DNA from: Psychrobacter immobilis
Lineage (GTDB): Bacteria; Pseudomonadota; Gammaproteobacteria; Pseudomonadales; Moraxellaceae
Direction of reading: 5' to 3'
Assembly: GCF_904846185.1 (NCBI RefSeq)
Contig: NZ_CAJGZQ010000010.1
Span: 49,200-113,199 of the forward strand
Length of the DNA stretch: 64,000 nt
Shown here: positions 26,081-34,583 of the stretch, in pieces
How the letters are laid out: each line of letters starts with the position of its first letter
Numbering within the stretch: position 1 is the first letter of the stretch
Notes under the pieces: model-generated
Databases searched by the model: none
Seen by the model: the letters and a program-made list of their open reading frames with translations, nothing else
What the model was told of the DNA's origin: nothing
Made by a program: the position numbers and the translations under genes

Positions 26081-27079
26081 TTAAGCCAGCATCAGTAGCG
26101 ATTCCTCTAAACCCTTTTGTTTAAGCTTAGCGCCAGAGCCAAACCAAGCACCGTCTAATCGATGGTCTCTCGACATTGCTCTGCGTTCGTGATCGACGTA
26201 TTCAGTAATACTACATAGCAGACCGTAAGCAGTGTCCTTGGCAGCATCAAGATCGGCTCCGCGACCTTGACCGTTAAACATGTTCATGACCTGATTCATC
26301 GCCTTGGCATTGGGCACGGCGTCTTTCTCTTTCTTAGCACTGTTAAACAGAATGATGTCATTGTCCTGATCATTAAATACACGGCTAAGATAGTTGGCTG
26401 CTTCTGCTTGGGTCACACGGCGCTCTGATAACTGCTTCATCTCATAGCTATGCTCATCCCATTGTTTCACCGACACGCCCAATTGCTGCTTAACCTTATC
26501 GGCATCAAAGGAGGTGGAGTGCGGTACTTTTACTACACCTCCTGAACCGTCCGCTAAGCTAATTGCTAGCGTGTTATTGCAGACCACACGGATGGAGGTA
26601 AACTGTGCTGTGGTCGCCAGAGTGCCGTCACAAGCGGTTGCCAGAAGCAAGTAGCCATTACTGACATCTTTCCCCTTAAGCGTTGCTGACTGGCCTGTAC
26701 GAGCCAATGCCCATAGCTTACGCCCTCCTTTAAGTACGCCAGCCGTTTCTAGCTCAAAGTCAGATTGCTCAGTAAGATCACGATAGAACTCTAAAATCTC
26801 ACGCGGCTGTACTTCTTGATAGCGTTGGCTGACCACCGATAGCGGCTCGAAGTTATCGGAGCGGTACAACACCTTTTGCTCTGCAAAGGGCAAGATCAGG
26901 TTATGTCCTTTATCGTTATTTGCCATGTAGCTAACGTCTGAGGATTCAATACGCCAATCCATACCCGCTTGCTTTGCCCAGATCTCGATAGGCTGCTTTG
27001 GAGCAAGCTCATTACCTAAGCAATGCCAAGGGGTTTCGCCAACGTATGCCATTGATTCGATTAAATGTGCCATGATCAT
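26081..27079 (-). CDS. DUF932 phage/plasmid-like protein
   Basis: 332 residues of the DUF932 (phage/plasmid-like TIGR03299) family: ETPWHCLGNEL near residue 14, VLYRSDNFEPLSVVSQRYQE, FYRDLTEQSDFELETAGVLK, LWALARTGQ and SIRVVCNNTLAISL. These proteins are common on conjugative plasmids, phages and islands beside YqaJ-type recombinases; the biochemical function is not established. Two start codons two residues apart are possible. AAAAGGAC precedes them. The protein is about family length and intact. Confidence 0.8.
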   Translation of the reverse strand: MIMAHLIESMAYVGETPWHCLGNELAPKQPIEIWAKQAGMDWRIESSDVSYMANNDKGHNLILPFAEQKVLYRSDNFEPLSVVSQRYQEVQPREILEFYRDLTEQSDFELETAGVLKGGRKLWALARTGQSATLKGKDVSNGYLLLATACDGTLATTAQFTSIRVVCNNTLAISLADGSGGVVKVPHSTSFDADKVKQQLGVSVKQWDEHSYEMKQLSERRVTQAEAANYLSRVFNDQDNDIILFNSAKKEKDAVPNAKAMNQVMNMFNGQGRGADLDAAKDTAYGLLCSITEYVDHERRAMSRDHRLDGAWFGSGAKLKQKGLEESLLMLA

Positions 27080-27122
27080 TGTCCTTTTAGATTTGATTAG
27101 AATTATGGGTTATATAGATAGG

Positions 27123-27413
27123 TTAAATACTGAAAGTTTTTGAGCAGGTATTGCAGGTATAACTGGGCTTTGCTGCTAAAACGAGTAAGGGTGGCTGTTG
27201 TAGCTTGTCTTTAGCCAAGCTAATCGCAGAAGCCAGTGCAGTACCTACCACTACACCGATTGCTGAATTGATTTTGTAGTACCTACAGATGCTTACACCA
27301 AGACCTGATAGGGCAGATTGTGAACACAGTTGCTCGAAGAGATTAAAGGGACTGTCAGTATCGGCAGTGCTTCTGACGTTCGCTGAATGACAGTGTGGGC
27401 AGATCGGTCTCAT
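27123..27413 (-). CDS. Small zinc-ribbon protein
   Basis: 96 residues with an N-terminal CPHCHS and a C-terminal YTCNTCSKTF, a split pair of CxxC knuckles around a central hydrophobic, glycine- and alanine-rich stretch (IGVVVGTALASAISLAK) that may be a membrane segment. AAAAAGGAGCAAT precedes the ATG. No family is recognised. It lies upstream of and in the same direction as the DUF932 gene. Confidence 0.55.
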   Translation of the reverse strand: MRPICPHCHSANVRSTADTDSPFNLFEQLCSQSALSGLGVSICRYYKINSAIGVVVGTALASAISLAKDKLQQPPLLVLAAKPSYTCNTCSKTFSI

Positions 27414-27441
27414 AAATTGCTCCTTTTTCGATTGCGCATAA

Positions 27442-27469
27442 AAAAGGCCTGCGATTAAGCAGACCTTTA
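27442..27469 (-). terminator. Terminator between the YagK-type gene and the zinc-ribbon gene
   Basis: The stem aaaggcctgc / gcagaccttt with one mismatch and loop gatta, on the minus strand, is followed by T-rich sequence. The remaining 260 bases up to 27731 are AT-rich with nothing else supportable. Confidence 0.7.
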
Positions 27470-27731
27470 ATTAGGATGGATTGGGGTTAAACAGTCAGGA
27501 GAGCGATGCTTCCTGACTGATCTCATAGGAATACTATATATCTAAGATTACTTTGATATAGCCAATCTATTTAAAATTAGTTTTATTAAACTAAATTTAA
27601 GAAAAACCTATAACAACATTACTTTTCTCAATAAATATTTTTCTGGCGAACACAATATTTATTTTTTTAAAATTATGGGTTATATCACTTGATGTATCAC
27701 TAAAATCAAGAGTAAGCTAGAACTGTAAAAA

Positions 27732-28625
27732 CTATGTAGTTTGTTTTTTTATGCTTTTGCCAAAGGTACGCATACCAGGTAGCTTTACTTTAAGACGTTG
27801 GTAACTATCATCTGATTTAAATGGTCTGGTTAAATATAATGCTGCGTTGACGGCATTCTCAACTTCCTGAATATTACTCCGATGAATCATGCCTATACCA
27901 AGCGTATTTTTATATTCAAACCGCTTTTTATAATTAGGAGTGTGTAAATTAAAGAAATATCCTAACCCTTCTGTAATATCTTGCCATTTCTCCCCCACTT
28001 TCATAGCCAAATACGTATCGCTATAACGCTCTGAGCCATCATAAACGAGTAATAGATGACAGTGAAAACTACCGTTTTCCTCTCCTTGTTCTAAGGACCA
28101 AGCATTTAAAAGCAAGTCTCCAAAACAAGTTTGTTTATTACCTATGAAATCCCGCAGTTTCTGCATGTGAGCATCGAAATCGTAAATAGTAATATGGTCA
28201 CTAACTTCCTGAAAATACTTTAAGTCAACACGTACAAAAAGCAGTCTAGATCTTTTAATAAATAGTTTTCTTATACTGTTTTCAAGCTTATTGGAATTAC
28301 TTATTCCTTGTGAGTACCACTTATTATAGTCATAATTAATATGGCTTTTATAAGATAACAGCAACCGAATAAAACTCTCAGTCAAACTATTATTCCATGA
28401 AACGTTGAATGGGTAGGAATCACCAACAATAGCATTGGTAGCACTTATAAATGCATTGATTGGTTGTGAGTACGCTAATTCATCATCTAAAATTGTCATA
28501 AATGGATAATACAGCCTATTCAATTCACTTTTAACATTCTTAAGCGAAATGCATTGATATATTATATTTCTAACGAGAATATCAACATCTGATATTATTT
28601 TGGAGTTATTGACCGAGTTATACAT
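27732..28625 (-). CDS. YagK/YfjJ-type (inovirus Gp2-like) replication-associated protein
   Basis: About 297 residues. The C-terminal half has the YagK_YfjJ_C signature: RLLFVRVDLKYFQE, then GSFHCHLLLVYDGSERYSD with the HxH of rolling-circle-like folds, YLAMKVGEKW and AALYLTRPFKS. Members are encoded by satellites and integrated elements and are annotated as inovirus-type Gp2. The HUH-like HCH suggests metal binding, but a nicking tyrosine is not certain. ATG at 28625 is placed better from the ribosome site than the ATG four codons earlier. It supports an integrated-element origin for this block. Confidence 0.7.
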   Translation of the reverse strand: MYNSVNNSKIISDVDILVRNIIYQCISLKNVKSELNRLYYPFMTILDDELAYSQPINAFISATNAIVGDSYPFNVSWNNSLTESFIRLLLSYKSHINYDYNKWYSQGISNSNKLENSIRKLFIKRSRLLFVRVDLKYFQEVSDHITIYDFDAHMQKLRDFIGNKQTCFGDLLLNAWSLEQGEENGSFHCHLLLVYDGSERYSDTYLAMKVGEKWQDITEGLGYFFNLHTPNYKKRFEYKNTLGIGMIHRSNIQEVENAVNAALYLTRPFKSDDSYQRLKVKLPGMRTFGKSIKKQTT

Positions 28626-28637
28626 CGTGATTATCAT

Positions 28638-29055
28638 CCTTATGAATTTGTATTCATAAGTTAATAAGACTTAGTAATTTTATAATTATAATTACTGAGA
28701 GCTACTCTCTCAGTTTAGAAAAACATATCTAGTGTGTGTGTTAATAATATATATACCCGATCTGTAACATGGTATTAAAGTAGACTATATCCTAAGCAGA
28801 GCTGAGTATTTAGCTAAATCCAATCCTAAGCTACCCTTTAGTATAAGGAAGTGGTTCGAATGGAGTTAGAGTCATAATGAAGGTAATTTGGCATAGAAAT
28901 CCCCGTACAGTATCCATAACCTCAAGGTATAGCGATCATATCCTCTGACAATATTCTGACCAAAAATACAGTATATGATGACCATTTTTTGCGATATAAT
29001 AGAGCTTGTTTATTGATTTTGACTACGCAGAACTAGGTAGATTTCGATCCTTATA
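28638..29055. other. AT-rich divergent intergenic region
   Basis: About 420 bases between the YagK-type gene and a MITE-like repeat. The only structure seen is an inverted repeat, actgagag / ctctcagt, at about 28696-28714, possibly an operator for the divergent genes. No gene or RNA is recognised. Confidence 0.4.
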
Positions 29056-29163
29056 TATAGTCGGTTCAATATAGTTTAGATACAAGGAAGGCAAGCGAAA
29101 GTACTACCAATAGTAGACTAAGCGAGCCTGACACCGTATCTGATTTATATAAGATTGACTATA
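29056..29163. repeat. MITE-like repeat, copy 1
   Basis: A 108-base unit with imperfect terminal inverted repeats (tatagtc... against ...gactata, agreeing over about 18 of the outer 28 bases). The core is gaaagtactac ... ctaagcgag ... tgaca, which recurs in reverse orientation at 46032-46140. It has no coding capacity and ends nine bases before the start of the next gene. Confidence 0.7.
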
Positions 29164-29171
29164 CTCTAATC

Positions 29172-30653
29172 ATGGATGTAATTTTTATTATGGAAGAACC
29201 TAAATTAAATAAAATTATCTCTAATAAAGAATACATAACAAGCAAAGTAAATCAACTAACGGCTCATGAATCATACTGGTGTTTATATTACTTAAATCAA
29301 ATAAATCCGGTAGAAAAAGTTTTTCTAGTAAAGGATGATAGGAATTGCAAGAAAAAACTAATTACTGTTTTAGAGATAAGAAATTTCTCACCTACTAGAG
29401 TCGATAATTTGCTAGCTGAGATGTCTGCTATTATAATTCCACAGAGTCATATTAGCTGGCTTCATGGAAAAGATAGAGCAACATTATGGTTTATAATGGC
29501 ATTAAGATCGTCTGATTATAGAATAAAATATATAACTACTCGTGAAGAGATAATGACAGCCAATCACGATATCATCTATTCAAAAAATATTTACTATCTC
29601 TCTAGAAAAATAATAAACCCTAAAGATTACCAATTAGAGTATACAGTTCATAAAAAAATAGCTGTGCTGAATACACTTAGAGATATGTTTATTCTAAGTA
29701 AAATTAGAGATAATGAACTTGAATGGTTAGATAGAAAAGATAGGAAACAAATTGATTGGGCGTATGAATATATGCTGAATAAGAGAAGTAAAGACAACAC
29801 TTTAAATACTTATCTTGGTGCAAGTGATTATATTTATTTTGATATTGATGAAACCGCTAGTCGATACAATCATATCTTAGCTTCGTTTGATTACATGGCT
29901 TTTATTTTCCTTAACTCTACTACTATCTCTAGCCCCGTACCCTTAAATCACTATACCTTTGAAACAAGAACTAAATTTATAAGAACCATGAAAAATACAT
30001 GGCAAAAACAAAAATCAAGATTAAAGACTCTAAAGGATATCGATTCTAATACTAAGCTCAATAAACCCACTACAAAAACTTCAAAAATAGCATATATCAA
30101 TAAACATACATTAAAAGAACAATCATTTAAAGCTATCTCTACAGTTTATAATAAAAAAAATAACAATTGGCTTAGATACTATAAGAAACCTCATATTAGT
30201 CAGTTTGAAACTGAGCAAACTTTACAAGTACAAAACAATACTCCTGAGCATCTACTAGTCGATTGTGAGGGCAATGATATAATAAATGTAAACGTTCAGG
30301 TTAAGGCGTTAGACTTACCACCAGATATTGAAGACTCTGTTTGCACTGACAATGCCGAGCCAATCGTAAATGCTCAACAGAACCAATCTGATGATAAAAC
30401 TGTGAGTTTGGATAACGTTGACGATACTGCTACTGAAAACTCAATTGGTGAGGAAATTAATCGTCATGAAGTTATGATTGCAACTACAAATATCTCCACA
30501 ATGAAAGGTAATGATCTACTAACGAAACTACAGGCTACTGAAAGTAATCTAGCTTCAGATGAGAATCTTCACAACATTGATGATAAAATAGCTGATGGCG
30601 ATCCTTTTTCGATAAACGCCAAGCTGATAAAGCAAAAGGTTGGAAGAGCATAA
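29172..30653 (+). CDS. Unidentified AT-rich gene at the island edge
   Basis: 493 residues. The N-terminal 290 are lysine-, isoleucine- and tyrosine-rich and look folded (TRVDNLLAEMSAIIIPQSHI, ASDYIYFDIDETASRYNH). The last 150 are acidic and low in complexity, suggesting disorder. The base composition is clearly more AT-rich than its neighbours, a sign of foreign origin. Neither ATG at 29172 nor 29190 has a ribosome site. No family is recognised; it stands alone between the repeat and the attachment-like site, where islands often carry accessory defence or regulatory genes. Confidence 0.55.
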   Translation: MDVIFIMEEPKLNKIISNKEYITSKVNQLTAHESYWCLYYLNQINPVEKVFLVKDDRNCKKKLITVLEIRNFSPTRVDNLLAEMSAIIIPQSHISWLHGKDRATLWFIMALRSSDYRIKYITTREEIMTANHDIIYSKNIYYLSRKIINPKDYQLEYTVHKKIAVLNTLRDMFILSKIRDNELEWLDRKDRKQIDWAYEYMLNKRSKDNTLNTYLGASDYIYFDIDETASRYNHILASFDYMAFIFLNSTTISSPVPLNHYTFETRTKFIRTMKNTWQKQKSRLKTLKDIDSNTKLNKPTTKTSKIAYINKHTLKEQSFKAISTVYNKKNNNWLRYYKKPHISQFETEQTLQVQNNTPEHLLVDCEGNDIINVNVQVKALDLPPDIEDSVCTDNAEPIVNAQQNQSDDKTVSLDNVDDTATENSIGEEINRHEVMIATTNISTMKGNDLLTKLQATESNLASDENLHNIDDKIADGDPFSINAKLIKQKVGRA

Positions 30654-30813
30654 AAAAACCAATTAGTAACTCAGTAGTGATTGAAGCCATCAATTCTCTG
30701 TTACGAAATTACCATAAAACTGAAAAACGAATCTTAAGTATACTGACAAGTGTACTAAAATACATCTTTAAATATTTATCTATATATATCAAATGCTTAA
30801 CCACGAATTACCG

Positions 30814-30831
30814 TTCCGGCTCCGGGTACCA
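30814..30831 (+). other. tRNA 3'-end-like sequence, candidate island attachment site
   Basis: The 18 bases ttccggctccgggtacca read like the 3' end of a tRNA (T-stem half ccggc, acceptor strand tccgggt, discriminator a, then cca). No T-loop, anticodon or 5' acceptor strand precedes it, so it is not a tRNA gene. A terminator follows ten bases later, as it would behind a real tRNA. This is the usual remnant left when an integrase inserts an island in a tRNA gene; tRNA-Leu is a candidate from the acceptor sequence. The matching copy is not in the window. Confidence 0.55.
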
Positions 30832-30840
30832 TTATATTAA

Positions 30841-30870
30841 AAGGCTTCCAAGCAATTGGAAGCCTTTTTC
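30841..30870 (+). terminator. Terminator next to the attachment-like site
   Basis: The perfect ten-pair stem aaggcttcca / tggaagcctt with loop agcaat is followed by T4-5. It is best explained as the original terminator of the tRNA disrupted by island integration. The 140 bases on to the next gene hold nothing else. Confidence 0.85.
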
Positions 30871-31009
30871 TTATTGTGCATTTTCTCTTATTAAACTAAA
30901 TTTTTTCCACTATTTAGACAATTTACTAGTAATGAACTGCTAGCTTTACTGTTAAACGTCCTTCTCACGTTTAGGGTAATAAGCTATATCAATTGTATAT
31001 AATCAATAG

Positions 31010-32311
31010 TTAGCCACATCCTATTATCCCATTCTGAAAAGGCAAACCTTGTGTCGTAATAAAAAATAGATAGAACGATCCTAACATGATAAAAAAAGCA
31101 GCCACTTTCATAGTACTTAACGGCCTATTGGTGACACTAGCCAACCAAAGCATTAATTTGGAATCCGTGAGCATAAATAAACACAGTGCCTGCATAAAGA
31201 TAGTCTTTAATAACTGCTCATAGATAGTGGCTCCACAGGTTTTTTCAACAAATAGCAGAATCGATATATCGACGATGACTATAGTAAAAAAGGCATGTTT
31301 AACAGAGCTATTTAAATACGCATCTCCATTTTGTCGTTGGTAAACTTTGGGTCGCCTGGCTCTTTTCCTTTTTATATAACTTGTGGTAGGTTGAATAGTC
31401 ATCGGATTGGTCGCGTTAAAATACCAAACGGTTTCCCACCTTCCTTTAGTCATGTCTGGCATGATGTCTTCTGCTTGAAAATGTTGCAACTCCTGACTGG
31501 CAGGTGACCACCAATATCCTGTCTGCGGACAAGGCTGATTTGCCTCACAACGTGAAGATTCCAGTACTACACTACTGCCACCACCGCTATCTGCGATACG
31601 TTCAACAAGCATCCAAGTAACAGGAGCTCTACCGACAGAGTGTGTCGTATCAGGATCATAACCGACATTAGCTTCATTCGCTAACATGCCATCTAATAGC
31701 ACTTGAGCACTGGCATCTGCTCGATTTGGTACATAAATACCTGCGACAGGAACGACTTCATCTACCTCAACGCTATATTGTTGGTTTAGGCTGTAGATAG
31801 GCCATGATTCAGGCGCATTAAGTGCTCCTTTTGATTCAATGCTGTGATTTTCTATTAAACTATATAGATACCACCCAAAGTAACTGGTTATTTTCATATT
31901 AGAAGCACGTAAGCTTGCCTCTCTCCGCCATTTCTCATAATCCAGTTGTTGCTGCTTTGGCATCCAGTCGAAATCATAATCCGTACTGATAGCGCGAAAA
32001 TCACTTTGTACATTACCGCCATATCTTATTGCCACTAGATCCCCTTTTAAAAGCTCTTGATAGCCAACATTGAGACTATCTAAAGTATCACGTAAATTCG
32101 GTAATACCCGCTCACCCCAAACGATATCAGGTTGTTGGTTTAAGGGGCGCGTACGGTAATCAAAGGGTAAATCGTTGACGAATAGCTCCAATGCATATTC
32201 AGCAGCTTCTAGCATATTCGCAAAGGCATCACGCATCTCTTTAAAGTAAACGGGTGAGCTGTAGCGTTCTAATAAGTAAATCTCTTGCGGTCTGATGATG
32301 TAGTTGTTCAT
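31010..32311 (-). CDS. Imm-type candidate immunity protein with membrane C-terminus
   Basis: 433 residues. Residues 1-305 closely match the product of the gene at 36448-37371 (same MNNYIIRPQEIYLLERYSS start, SLNVGYQELLKGDL, VPVAGIYVP, TGYWWSP). Beyond that this copy adds about 120 residues with three or four membrane helices (FFTIVIVDISILLFV, AAFFIMLGSFYLFF). The type resembles proteins annotated in Acinetobacter and Psychrobacter as Imm71/Imm72 immunity proteins, as far as I recall. The paralogue sits directly behind a vgrG-effector pair, which supports an immunity role. The membrane tail may place this form against a periplasmic or membrane-acting toxin, or for a displaced toxin now absent. 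It is the last gene before the island edge. Confidence 0.6.
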   Translation of the reverse strand: MNNYIIRPQEIYLLERYSSPVYFKEMRDAFANMLEAAEYALELFVNDLPFDYRTRPLNQQPDIVWGERVLPNLRDTLDSLNVGYQELLKGDLVAIRYGGNVQSDFRAISTDYDFDWMPKQQQLDYEKWRREASLRASNMKITSYFGWYLYSLIENHSIESKGALNAPESWPIYSLNQQYSVEVDEVVPVAGIYVPNRADASAQVLLDGMLANEANVGYDPDTTHSVGRAPVTWMLVERIADSGGGSSVVLESSRCEANQPCPQTGYWWSPASQELQHFQAEDIMPDMTKGRWETVWYFNATNPMTIQPTTSYIKRKRARRPKVYQRQNGDAYLNSSVKHAFFTIVIVDISILLFVEKTCGATIYEQLLKTIFMQALCLFMLTDSKLMLWLASVTNRPLSTMKVAAFFIMLGSFYLFFITTQGLPFQNGIIGCG

Positions 32312-32361
32312 TTTTAGCGGTTCTCGTACTGTTTAATTGATGTTGGCTGATAAATTTTTCT

Positions 32362-33432
32362 CTAAGCAATCACTAGCATCACATACAATATAGAGCCAAT
32401 AAACCATGTCGCATTCACAGCAATACCTGAATACCATTTCAGCTTTACTGCTTGGTTTTGGTTTGCAAAGGCGGCTTGGCGCTCTGCGGTGACAGGCAGA
32501 ATGTTATACGGATTGTTTTGACCATCCCACATGAGCCGTCGCTGCACTTCAGGGTGCAAGGCAGGATTGGCGCTTGATTGATAGATATTGCCCTCGGCAA
32601 GGTCTAAGTAGCTAACCGTACAGCACCTAATCCAGTCAACAGGACGAAACTCATGAGTAGGATTCTTATAATAAAACTCTTTGGAGGTTTGAGCGATATC
32701 AGCACAAGCAAATAATGACTGACTCATGTCCGTTGGGCACGCTTGGGCGTGCTCTGTGTTTAAAGGTAGTTCCTCTGCGGGACGCTCCATATAAGTGCGA
32801 ATGAATGCCCATTGATCGTAGGGGTTGAGTCGCATGTCATCAAATTTAATTGAATGAATCATTTCATCTGTTGTTTTATCAATAATATGCAAGTTAAGAG
32901 ACTCAAGATTCGTACCTTCATTACCTCTGACAGAGGCAATAATATCTTTATAATTAAGAAGATGGAAAACAGGTTCTTGCTTTCGATTGTGCTCGTAGTA
33001 GGCAATTTGTTGGGTTTTTTTTAGTAATAAGACTTTATTGTATCGAGATTTTTTAATAACCAGCTGCTTAAGTGTTAGGAAAGGGGCAGTAAAAAAAGTA
33101 ATGAAAATGAAAATAAGACATATAGTTGCGTAGAAATAATAAATTGGTACTCCTTCTTCTATTATTGCATTGAACATAGCATATATTAAAAAGAAGAACT
33201 GACCAAACAACCATAATGATCCATAAGAAGCTAAAAGCCATACATTTTGAATAGAGTTAATCACTGGATGAAACAGTAAATAATCTGGGTTGACCTCATG
33301 GATAATATTACTTAATCTATCCACACTATTTTGCTTTTCTTTAAAATCAGGTATTTTACCTTCGTAAGGACGACTGATTATTTTGAATACTGGGGGCTTA
33401 GGTGGTAGAGGTATCATCATAATATAATTCAA
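32362..33432 (-). CDS. DUF6708-family membrane protein
   Basis: 356 residues with two N-terminal membrane helices (WLLASYGSLWLFGQFFFLIY; FIFITFFTAPFLTL) and one at the C-terminus. The central soluble part has a PH-like look, with KKTQQIAYYEHNRKQ and NPYDQWAFIRTYMERPAEEL, the latter shared nearly word for word with the next gene. DUF6708 proteins are regular neighbours of T6SS effectors in gamma-proteobacteria, but their role (accessory or immunity) is not settled. One of three adjacent paralogues. A better start may be the internal MIPLPPKPP. Confidence 0.65.
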   Translation of the reverse strand: MNYIMMIPLPPKPPVFKIISRPYEGKIPDFKEKQNSVDRLSNIIHEVNPDYLLFHPVINSIQNVWLLASYGSLWLFGQFFFLIYAMFNAIIEEGVPIYYFYATICLIFIFITFFTAPFLTLKQLVIKKSRYNKVLLLKKTQQIAYYEHNRKQEPVFHLLNYKDIIASVRGNEGTNLESLNLHIIDKTTDEMIHSIKFDDMRLNPYDQWAFIRTYMERPAEELPLNTEHAQACPTDMSQSLFACADIAQTSKEFYYKNPTHEFRPVDWIRCCTVSYLDLAEGNIYQSSANPALHPEVQRRLMWDGQNNPYNILPVTAERQAAFANQNQAVKLKWYSGIAVNATWFIGSILYVMLVIA

Positions 33433-33454
33433 CTTAGCTACATGCTAATTTTTG

Positions 33455-34516
33455 CTAGCTATTATAAGCCACCACCGCCCATACAAATAAACCAACGTTA
33501 ATGAGTATGATACACACCCATCTGACATTAACTTCCCAATTTCTACCGTCAAAAGCTAATTTGGCTTCATCAGTTATAAGCTGAATGGGGTATGGGTTGT
33601 TTTGACCGTTCCATGTCAAAAGCTTTTGCACGTCAGGATGTAAGATAGCTCGCTTGGTACATTGGTAATGATTAGCCTGAAATAGATTACCTAAAGCTAT
33701 TATTGGGCCTATTATAAAGACCATGATCTGACCACCGCCAGAATGATCACTCGGCAGTATACCGTTTTTGCGAAAGACAATATCAGCGCAGGCAAACAAT
33801 GATTTACTGGTGTCAGCTGGATAAGCTTGGCAGATTTCGTTGTCTATTGGCAGATCATCCGCTGGGCTTTCCATATAAGTGCGAATAAATGCCCATTGCA
33901 CTCGCGGGTTGACTCGATAATCCTCAAGCTTTAAATGATGGGTAATGTCCCCTGTCTCAGGATCAGCGACGTAGAGATTGAGTGGTGTGTACGCTTGATT
34001 ATATTTATCCAGATGCAAGTCTGGATGCACATCTTTATAGTCGACTATCTTAAGCGCATAAGGCTGTCTAAAATTCCATAATGGACGGTAATAATAAGCT
34101 ATTTTCTGTTCTTTTTTTAAAAAGTAGTACTGGGTACGAATGAAGCGCTTTCTGATGAGTTGATAGAGAAATAAAATTAGTGGCGTACCAAATACAACAA
34201 TCCATAAGAAGCTGAATACTATATCAAAAATACTAAATTCACCATCTATAAAGACAACCTCTCCAATATCTTGAAGAAAATAATTACCTAACCAAAATGA
34301 AGAAAAATAAACCCAGCCAACAGCAAAATAAAACACCCAGAAGTATGCGGGTAGGAAGGTTAAGTAATCAGGATTAACATCATGAATTTCTTTGTTAAGA
34401 TGTTCAATCTCTTCAGTGCTCTTTAATAAGCTTTTGTCTATACTGGCGGTATAAGGACGGTCAATAGGATTGTGAAGCTTACTAAGGTGGGTAGCGAAAT
34501 CATCGCGTAGTTGCAT
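33455..34516 (-). CDS. DUF6708-family membrane protein
   Basis: 353 residues, paralogous to the preceding gene: HDVNPDYLTFLPAYF, a two-helix membrane region, KKEQKIAYYYRPLW, NPRVQWAFIRTYMESPADDL and HPDVQKLLTWNGQNNPYPIQ are clear counterparts, with a third membrane helix at the end. The repeat suggests tandem duplication followed by divergence. It starts MQLRDDFATHLSKL about 70 bases after the stop of the neighbouring DUF6708 gene. The function follows the family, T6SS-associated and otherwise unknown. Confidence 0.65.
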   Translation of the reverse strand: MQLRDDFATHLSKLHNPIDRPYTASIDKSLLKSTEEIEHLNKEIHDVNPDYLTFLPAYFWVFYFAVGWVYFSSFWLGNYFLQDIGEVVFIDGEFSIFDIVFSFLWIVVFGTPLILFLYQLIRKRFIRTQYYFLKKEQKIAYYYRPLWNFRQPYALKIVDYKDVHPDLHLDKYNQAYTPLNLYVADPETGDITHHLKLEDYRVNPRVQWAFIRTYMESPADDLPIDNEICQAYPADTSKSLFACADIVFRKNGILPSDHSGGGQIMVFIIGPIIALGNLFQANHYQCTKRAILHPDVQKLLTWNGQNNPYPIQLITDEAKLAFDGRNWEVNVRWVCIILINVGLFVWAVVAYNS

Positions 34517-34583
34517 GTTATTATCCCTAATTACTTTTATCTAAGCAATCACATACAGTAATAAAAAGGTAGCCAATGATTTA

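Noticed and set aside
30814..30831. A complete tRNA gene
   Set aside because: Only the 3' terminal strand is present; no anticodon arm or 5' acceptor strand fits upstream.
30677..30943. Plus-strand frame of 88 codons across the attachment-like site
   Set aside because: It runs through the tRNA-like sequence and terminator, has no ribosome site and no plausible protein composition.
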